From assembly GCA_023268955.1 (NCBI GenBank), contig JALRJW010000023.1, positions 1 to 10,821 of the forward strand: 10,821 nt of DNA, given 5' to 3'. Origin of the DNA: Aliarcobacter sp. Lineage in GTDB: Bacteria > Campylobacterota > Campylobacteria > Campylobacterales > Arcobacteraceae. Made by a program: the position numbers and the translations under genes. The notes beneath the pieces are model-generated. The model did no database searches. It saw only the letters and a list, made by a program, of their open reading frames with translations, and was not told the origin of the DNA. Of the stretch, positions 7,422-10,821 are shown in pieces; the first letter of the stretch is position 1, and every line of letters begins with the position of its first letter.

Positions 7422-7525
7422 TATAATATGGTAGCTAAATAGTATCATAATAAAATAAGTGCACTTTTTGATACACTTAATTTGTTTTTTTAGTATGACT
7501 AATATTTAAATATTAAGGCTAAACA

Positions 7526-7804
7526 ATGACTACTCAAATCCAATTAAACAAAAACTTATGGACTAACTGCGACTTAGAATCTGCAAAAAACAATTTACAA
7601 GGTGTTATCTCTTTACTTGATGCAATGACTGTTTCAAATAATAGTGAACATATCTTTCATAATAATGGAACTTCAACATTATCAAATATTTTATTTGATG
7701 TACTTTTTGAATTAGATAAATTCTTAGTTGCTTATTGTGGAGAAAAATCTGTTGAGTTATCATCTATAAATTTAGAGAAGATTAGGGATATTATCAATAA
7801 GTAG
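7526..7804 (+). CDS. Unknown 92-residue protein
   Basis: Not recognised. A small, slightly acidic, probably helical soluble protein with no signal peptide or membrane segment; the most notable parts are LWTNCDLESAKNNLQGVISL (11-30) and an amphipathic LSNILFDVLFELDKFLVAYC (52-71). Two cysteines (15 and 71) are far apart and do not form a metal motif. The ATG is supported by AAGG seven bases upstream. The gene stands alone between a regulatory-looking leader of about 195 bases (hairpins, plus GTATCA/TGATAC arms at 7442-7447 and 7469-7474) and a strong terminator, so it is probably a single-gene transcript. Its base use fits the rest of the contig. Confidence 0.7.
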   Translation: MTTQIQLNKNLWTNCDLESAKNNLQGVISLLDAMTVSNNSEHIFHNNGTSTLSNILFDVLFELDKFLVAYCGEKSVELSSINLEKIRDIINK

Positions 7805-7805
7805 T

Positions 7806-7834
7806 AACAAGGGTATTTTAATACCTTTGTTTAA
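7806..7834 (+). terminator. Intrinsic terminator of the 92-residue gene
   Basis: An 11-bp stem, AACAAGGGTAT (7806-7816) with ATACCTTTGTT (7821-7831), with one G-T wobble and a TTTA loop, begins right after the stop codon. The 3' arm and tail are T-rich. Confidence 0.7.
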
Positions 7835-8252
7835 TATCAATACAAATATACTAGAACAGTAAAACTTTTAATTTTAGCTAGGGTTACAATGCTTAAAATA
7901 GACATTTGGTTTACAGTTCACATTAAGTTCGCAACTATCTTGAAGATACCATACAATAGTAATTCTTGTGTTCGCATTTTATTCTCAAAAGTTTTAAATT
8001 GAAATCGCACTAAACTCTGATTTATAGTAGTTCCAATAACACTTAATTTACTCCTTAAACTCTTTATTATCGACCCTATTGTTTCCTATAACTATTTGGT
8101 CTTAAATTCTATTTTATGGTATTGATAAAGGTCTAAAATATTTTCGCATTTGTATATTATAGCTTTGAAAAATTGGTAGTTTTTATTTGCGAAAGTTTTA
8201 CTATAAACTTGGTTTTATAGATGTCTAAATGGCTAAATTAACATTCTTGTTT
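7835..8252. other. Gene-poor gap of about 420 bases
   Basis: No convincing gene, RNA or mobile element was found. Every frame is broken by frequent stops. The longest plus-strand frame starting with ATG (7889-8002, 37 codons) lacks recognisable features. A stretch of about 55 open codons on the minus strand (roughly 7920-8085) has no plausible start site. TTCGCA-like hexamers recur (7929, 7971, 8143, and inverted near 8188), and TTTCGCA (8142-8148) could pair with TGCGAAA (8188-8194). It could be a decayed gene, or a long non-coding leader or RNA. Confidence 0.4.
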
Positions 8253-8258
8253 TATAAT
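8253..8258 (+). promoter_or_regulatory. -10 box for the Cys-rich membrane protein gene
   Basis: TATAAT 28 bases before the ATG at 8287, with AAGGA (8273-8277) in between at a spacing of nine bases. A complete, compact promoter and ribosome binding site arrangement. Confidence 0.5.
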
Positions 8259-8286
8259 GTCGATTAAATAATAAGGACTAATAAAA

Positions 8287-8406
8287 ATGGAAGATTATCT
8301 TGTCTATGGAATTGTTATAGTTGCAATTTATTTTATGATTAAAAAACTATTAAATAAAAATAGTGGCTGTGGTTGTGGGGGAAGTAATAATTGTTCTAAA
8401 AAGTAA
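8287..8406 (+). CDS. FeoB-associated-type Cys-rich membrane protein (39 residues)
   Basis: Too short to stand out as a frame, but well supported. A short acidic N-terminus (MEDY) is followed by one membrane segment (LVYGIVIVAIYFMI), a basic stop-transfer (KKLLNK) and a Cys-rich tail, SGCGCGGSNNCSKK, with cysteines at 29, 31 and 37. This is the layout of the small 'FeoB-associated Cys-rich membrane protein' family, usually encoded with the ferrous iron importer FeoB and suggested to have an iron or redox-sensing role. AAGGA nine bases upstream and a TATAAT support expression. No feoA or feoB gene lies in the window, so it is an orphan here and the assigned role is only by family. Confidence 0.78.
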   Translation: MEDYLVYGIVIVAIYFMIKKLLNKNSGCGCGGSNNCSKK

Positions 8407-8417
8407 ATACTAATTTT

Positions 8418-8469
8418 AGCCTTGTCTTTTTTGTAACTTAGATAAAAATCAAATTCTAAGACAATAGCT
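8418..8469 (+). terminator. Imperfect hairpin after the Cys-rich protein gene
   Basis: AGC-TTGTCTT (8418-8428) pairs with AAGACAA-GCT (8458-8469), and TTAGA/TCTAA (8438-8442 and 8455-8459) offer an alternative inner pairing. It starts 12 bases after the stop codon. A weak terminator or structured 3' end is possible. Confidence 0.3.
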
Positions 8470-8549
8470 GTTTAAATTTAATCATAAATTAAGTTCTAGA
8501 ATACATTTATGAGTCTTTGTTTTGTTAATATTTTTATAATAGGACACAA

Positions 8550-8969
8550 ATGAATAGAATTAATAAAAAAGTTATACTTTTAGAAGATAACAAAGATTTA
8601 AGCCAACAAACAAAAAAGCTTTTAGAAACAATATTTCTTAATCCAGTTAGAGTATATTCTTCAGTAGATGAAGCACTTGAAGGATTTATGGAAAATTTAC
8701 CTGATTTAATTGTTTGTGATATACAAGTAATTGGAGATCAAAATGGTTTAGACTTTATTGAAAAAGCAAAAATACTAAAATCTAATGTTAAATCATTAAT
8801 CATATAAGCTTATAATGATGATATTCATTTAAACAGAGCAAAAGAGTTGAAAGTTGATGCTTATCTTGTAAAACCCCATAGAGTCAAAGATTTACTACAA
8901 TCAATTTTAGATTTAAACTTTAAATTAGAGGATAATCAACTGCAAAAATTAGTTGATAGTCTTAAATAA
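8550..8969 (+). pseudogene. Stand-alone response regulator receiver domain, interrupted by one in-frame TAA
   Basis: A CheY-type phosphoacceptor domain of about 139 codons, with AGGA five bases before the ATG. The acidic pair Glu12-Asp13, the phosphorylation site Asp57 (LIVCD), GLDFIEKAK (66-74) and the Lys108-Pro109 switch (YLVKP) are all present, and no DNA-binding output domain follows. Codon 86 (8805-8807) is TAA; without it the frame reads SLII-x-AYNDD, so the stop sits exactly at the conserved Ser/Thr that follows strand beta-4. TCA (Ser) to TAA is a single-base change. The rest, 54 codons to the TAA at 8967-8969, keeps normal receiver sequence, so the damage is recent or a sequencing error. 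The 85-residue product alone would lack alpha-4, beta-5 and the catalytic lysine and should not signal. No histidine kinase is nearby. Confidence 0.85.
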
Positions 8970-8990
8970 GAATCTGATTAATATCATCAT

Positions 8991-9212
8991 TTACACTATT
9001 ACTCTAACTTGTTCAATAAACCTCTCCATACCATAAGGATCAGGAACAACAAATAAAATTTGCTCATCATTTATCAATGCTTTTGCTTTAGTTCTTTCAA
9101 TAGTTTCTTCACCATTGAAGTAATCTTTATTTAGATATTCAATTAAATACTCACTACCATCTAAAATTTTTAATTTCTTTAACTCATCTTGAGTATTTGC
9201 TTTAAAATCCAT
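8991..9212 (-). CDS. Unknown 73-residue protein
   Basis: Not recognised. A soluble acidic/basic mixed protein, MDFKANTQDELKKLKILDGS at the N-terminus, then EYLIEYLNKDYFNGEETIER and a beta-like ILFVVPDPYGMERFIEQVRV at the end. No signal peptide, cysteine or known motif. The start is supported by AAGG about seven bases upstream of the ATG (minus strand). It converges with the receiver gene with only 21 bases between the stops. A perfect 13-base palindrome about 50 bases upstream (9263-9275) is a candidate operator. Confidence 0.65.
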   Translation of the reverse strand: MDFKANTQDELKKLKILDGSEYLIEYLNKDYFNGEETIERTKAKALINDEQILFVVPDPYGMERFIEQVRVIV

Positions 9213-9262
9213 TTTAAACCTTATTCATATTTTCAAGTATTATACAAAAATTAATTGATTAA

Positions 9263-9275
9263 TATCATAATGATA
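9263..9275. promoter_or_regulatory. 13-base palindrome upstream of the 73-residue gene
   Basis: TATCAT-A-ATGATA is a perfect 6-1-6 inverted repeat in the AT-rich spacer. It could be a dimeric repressor site, loosely like Fur-type boxes, but such palindromes also arise by chance in AT-rich DNA. Confidence 0.25.
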
Positions 9276-9397
9276 AAAATGAACAATTAAATTATTGTAT
9301 AGTAGTAATATTCATATAAAGAATTATGCAAAATATTACTAATAAAGAGTTATACGAACATCTAAAACACAAGAAGATAGAAAATGAGAATTATAAA

Positions 9398-9448
9398 AAG
9401 GTGTAGTAACTGCTTTCTATGATATTAGAAGTTTTGTTACTACACTTT
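9398..9448 (-). terminator. Terminator of the secreted-protein gene
   Basis: GTGTAGTAAC (9401-9410) and GTTACTACAC (9436-9445) form a perfect 10-bp stem, extendable to 13 pairs with one wobble, around a 25-base partly paired loop. On the minus strand the hairpin is followed by CTTTTTATAATT, a good T-tract, about 15 bases after the stop of the 9463-10074 gene. Confidence 0.7.
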
Positions 9449-9462
9449 AGTTTAAAAACTTT

Positions 9463-10074
9463 TTAATTTTTTTCTAAACTAATCATACCTTTATTTGGCT
9501 CATAAGTGTACGTATGATCTAAATCACCTTTAACATAAAATTCATATGTCATAGATTCTAAATTATTTTCATCATTAAATTTTAGTTCAACTATTTTTAT
9601 TCCCAAAGTTCTTACTTTTTCATTACCTTTTTTCCATTCAGTTTGAGAAAACTCTTTAATTTCATGTAGTTTCCAACCAAATCCTGCAGGAAATTTTGCA
9701 CCACCATCAAAATATCTTTCTTTTCTATTATCATAAACTCTACCAATACCAAAATCATAGAATGTAAATAATTGGACTTTACCTTTATTTGTTCTTTCAT
9801 AAACTTGAATATTTTTATCAACTTTCTCATGATAAAATTCTTTAGGCCCAATTATAGATTTATTTCCCATGAAATTTAAATCAGCATTATGAAATCTTAA
9901 TTCTTTTTTTCCATCCCATTTTGCACCTGTCCATAATTCATAAGGAATATAATAAGAATCATTTGTTGAGTCATAAAGATTTGTTCTATTCCAAACAGAA
10001 TCTGCATTTGAAAAACTTATAAAGAAAGACAATAATATAATTGCTTTTATAAATAAAGTTTTCACTTTTGTCAT
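9463..10074 (-). CDS. Unknown secreted or periplasmic protein, 203 residues
   Basis: No known family recognised. A clear Sec signal peptide: Lys3, Lys5 and Lys10, hydrophobic core AIILLSFFISFS, and a predicted cut after SNA (Ala24). The mature part has no cysteine, so it is neither a lipoprotein nor disulfide-bonded. It is rich in aromatic residues and alternating polar/hydrophobic stretches (YYIPYELWTGAKWDGKKELR, VQLFTFYDFGIGRVYD, MTYEFYVKGDLDHTYTY), suggesting an all-beta fold. The ATG is supported by AGGA seven bases upstream and a TATAAT 32 bases upstream (minus strand). It has its own promoter and terminator, hence a single-gene transcript. The motif overlapping its -35 region recurs 90 bases upstream. 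Confidence 0.82.
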   Translation of the reverse strand: MTKVKTLFIKAIILLSFFISFSNADSVWNRTNLYDSTNDSYYIPYELWTGAKWDGKKELRFHNADLNFMGNKSIIGPKEFYHEKVDKNIQVYERTNKGKVQLFTFYDFGIGRVYDNRKERYFDGGAKFPAGFGWKLHEIKEFSQTEWKKGNEKVRTLGIKIVELKFNDENNLESMTYEFYVKGDLDHTYTYEPNKGMISLEKN

Positions 10075-10105
10075 TTTCTAATCCTAATAATAAAATTTAT
10101 ATACC

Positions 10106-10111
10106 ATTATA
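10106..10111 (-). promoter_or_regulatory. -10 box of the secreted-protein gene
   Basis: TATAAT on the minus strand, about 32 bases before the ATG. It lies in the arm and loop of a small inverted repeat, TACCATT (10102-10108) and AATGGTA (10116-10122), and the repeated 25-bp motif begins three bases upstream. Confidence 0.5.
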
Positions 10112-10113
10112 CA

Positions 10114-10245
10114 AAAATGGTACTTTAGCTATCTGCATATAATAAAGCAACTATTTCTTTACTTTTAGAGTCTTGTAACTACTGTTATTTAGGCATATCT
10201 GTAAAAGTGGTACTTTAGCTATCTACATTATGGTACTAAGCTTTA
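10114..10245. repeat. Direct repeats of about 25 bp (two good copies, one degenerate)
   Basis: Plus-strand core TGGTACTTTAGCTATCT at 10118-10134 and again at 10208-10224. With flanking bases (10114-10138 and 10204-10228) the copies agree at 23 of 25 positions and are exactly 90 bases apart. A degenerate third copy (TGGTACT-AAGCT) starts at 10231 and overlaps the stop of the helix-turn-helix gene. Copy one covers the expected -35 region of the secreted-protein promoter, so a regulator site is plausible; iterons or a dispersed repeat are alternatives. Confidence 0.65.
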
Positions 10246-10821
10246 AACTATTGGGTAGCTTGTTAGATTGAAAGTAAATAAGAAGAAGAAATAAGGGAAG
10301 AAACACAAAAGGGTTTTTAAAATTCTTTCAACTGTTCTTCTATTAAGTTTTAACTTATCAGCTATTACAGTAATGTTTGGTTTTCCATTAGCTTTGATAA
10401 ATGCTTCATCTTTTAAAAGTTCTTTTATCTGCTCTAGATTATTTTGTTGTTTTATTTTCATTTGCTCTGCTCTTTTTTCTCCACCTTTCTTATGTGCTAA
10501 AATCAGTTCCTTTGGACTCAGCTTTTGTTTAGCATCACTTTTAACAACTAAGTCATAAGCATTTTTTGATTTAGATAGTAATTCTTTGTAAGAGTATGGA
10601 TTATCTAAAATCTTATTCATCTTAATTGATGCAAATATAATCATCTCTAAGTAAAAAATCTTGTGATAATAAAGCTTTGAAGCATAGATACATAATCTTT
10701 GATACAACTCTTTTTTATTTGATGGTAAAAATATTTGTGGATATACAGTTTCAACTGCTTTAAAATATTGCTGTAACTCTTGTAATGTAAATTTTATATT
10801 AGAATTATCTTGATTTTTAAT
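10243..10821 (-). CDS. Helix-turn-helix protein, 5' end outside the window
   Basis: The frame is open to the window edge, so the N-terminus is missing and the TTG at 10707 is internal; 192 residues are visible. A helical N-terminal part (FTLQELQQYFKAVETVYPQI, residues 11-30, onward) is followed by a lysine-rich linker, HKKGGEKRAEQMKIKQQNN (110-128), and a C-terminal helix-turn-helix, NITVIADKLKLNRRTVERIL (149-168), of the type seen at the ends of resolvases, replication or transcription regulators. The last 22 residues (LLCFFPYFFFLFTFNLTSYP...) are suddenly hydrophobic and unlike such proteins, suggesting that the original 3' end was lost and the frame reads into non-coding DNA. It may be a mobile-element or plasmid gene; the exact function is unknown. 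Confidence 0.6.
   Translation of the reverse strand: MKNQDNSNIKFTLQELQQYFKAVETVYPQIFLPSNKKELYQRLCIYASKLYYHKIFYLEMIIFASIKMNKILDNPYSYKELLSKSKNAYDLVVKSDAKQKLSPKELILAHKKGGEKRAEQMKIKQQNNLEQIKELLKDEAFIKANGKPNITVIADKLKLNRRTVERILKTLLCFFPYFFFLFTFNLTSYPIV

Noticed and set aside
7889..8002. 37-codon plus-strand frame in the gene-poor gap
   Set aside because: AGGG upstream is the only support; the protein has no recognisable feature and frames of this length are expected by chance.
7955..8060. Possible remnant of an IS1595-type transposase on the minus strand
   Set aside because: A short YGIFK-like match is too small and needs several frame changes; no terminal inverted repeats or target duplication seen.
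9326..9406. 26-codon plus-strand frame (MQNITNKELYEHLK...)
   Set aside because: Only a weak ribosome binding site, and its end lies inside the terminator hairpin of the minus-strand gene; no recognisable family. Possibly a remnant, not called.
9612..9851. 79-codon minus-strand frame inside the secreted-protein gene
   Set aside because: Out-of-frame shadow; the overlapping frame has a signal peptide, promoter and terminator.
10373..10558. 61-codon plus-strand frame opposite the HTH gene
   Set aside because: Antisense shadow with low-complexity Phe/Ser/Cys content and no ribosome binding site.

Overview
The window is very AT-rich. Nearly all of its recognisable genes look like those of a Campylobacterota (epsilonproteobacterial) genome, most likely an Arcobacter-type organism. 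The signs are lysine-, isoleucine- and asparagine-rich proteins, A/T-ending codons, TATAAT-type -10 boxes without clear -35 boxes, and AAGGA-type ribosome binding sites. The genus is inferred from overall style; no RNA gene or marker phylogeny supports it. No rRNA, tRNA, CRISPR array or intact insertion sequence was seen.

Left edge (about 1-75). The first 75 bases do not belong with the rest. They are GC-richer, and on the minus strand they encode a piece of anthranilate phosphoribosyltransferase (TrpD) of proteobacterial type, in a different frame from nadB and replacing its last few codons. This looks like a chimeric join at a contig end.

Housekeeping block (about 68-7330). Minus strand: a very small lipoprotein gene (LptM-like) overlapping nadB (L-aspartate oxidase, first step of NAD synthesis) by ATGA. 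Divergent from these: a DUF721/DciA-like gene, whose 3' end overlaps a convergent YgjP-type zinc metallopeptidase gene. Then, all on the plus strand: a class I aspartate aminotransferase, a FieF-type cation efflux transporter one base downstream, a Uup-type ABC-F ATPase, and a GatB/YqeY-domain protein. The aminotransferase can make the aspartate that NadB uses, although the two genes are not co-transcribed.

Accessory block (about 7331-10821). Genes become small, sparse and mostly unknown: hairpins, a 92-residue protein of unknown function, a gene-poor gap of about 420 bases, a 39-residue FeoB-associated-type Cys-rich membrane protein with no feo genes nearby, a stand-alone response-regulator receiver broken by one in-frame TAA at the conserved Ser/Thr position, a 73-residue unknown protein, an unknown secreted 203-residue protein whose promoter region carries a repeated motif of about 25 bp, and the 3' part of a helix-turn-helix gene that runs off the right edge. 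No complete new system can be demonstrated. The points most worth checking are the interrupted receiver, the repeats next to the secreted-protein promoter, the divergent genes with overlapping 5' ends near 1600, and the chimeric left edge.
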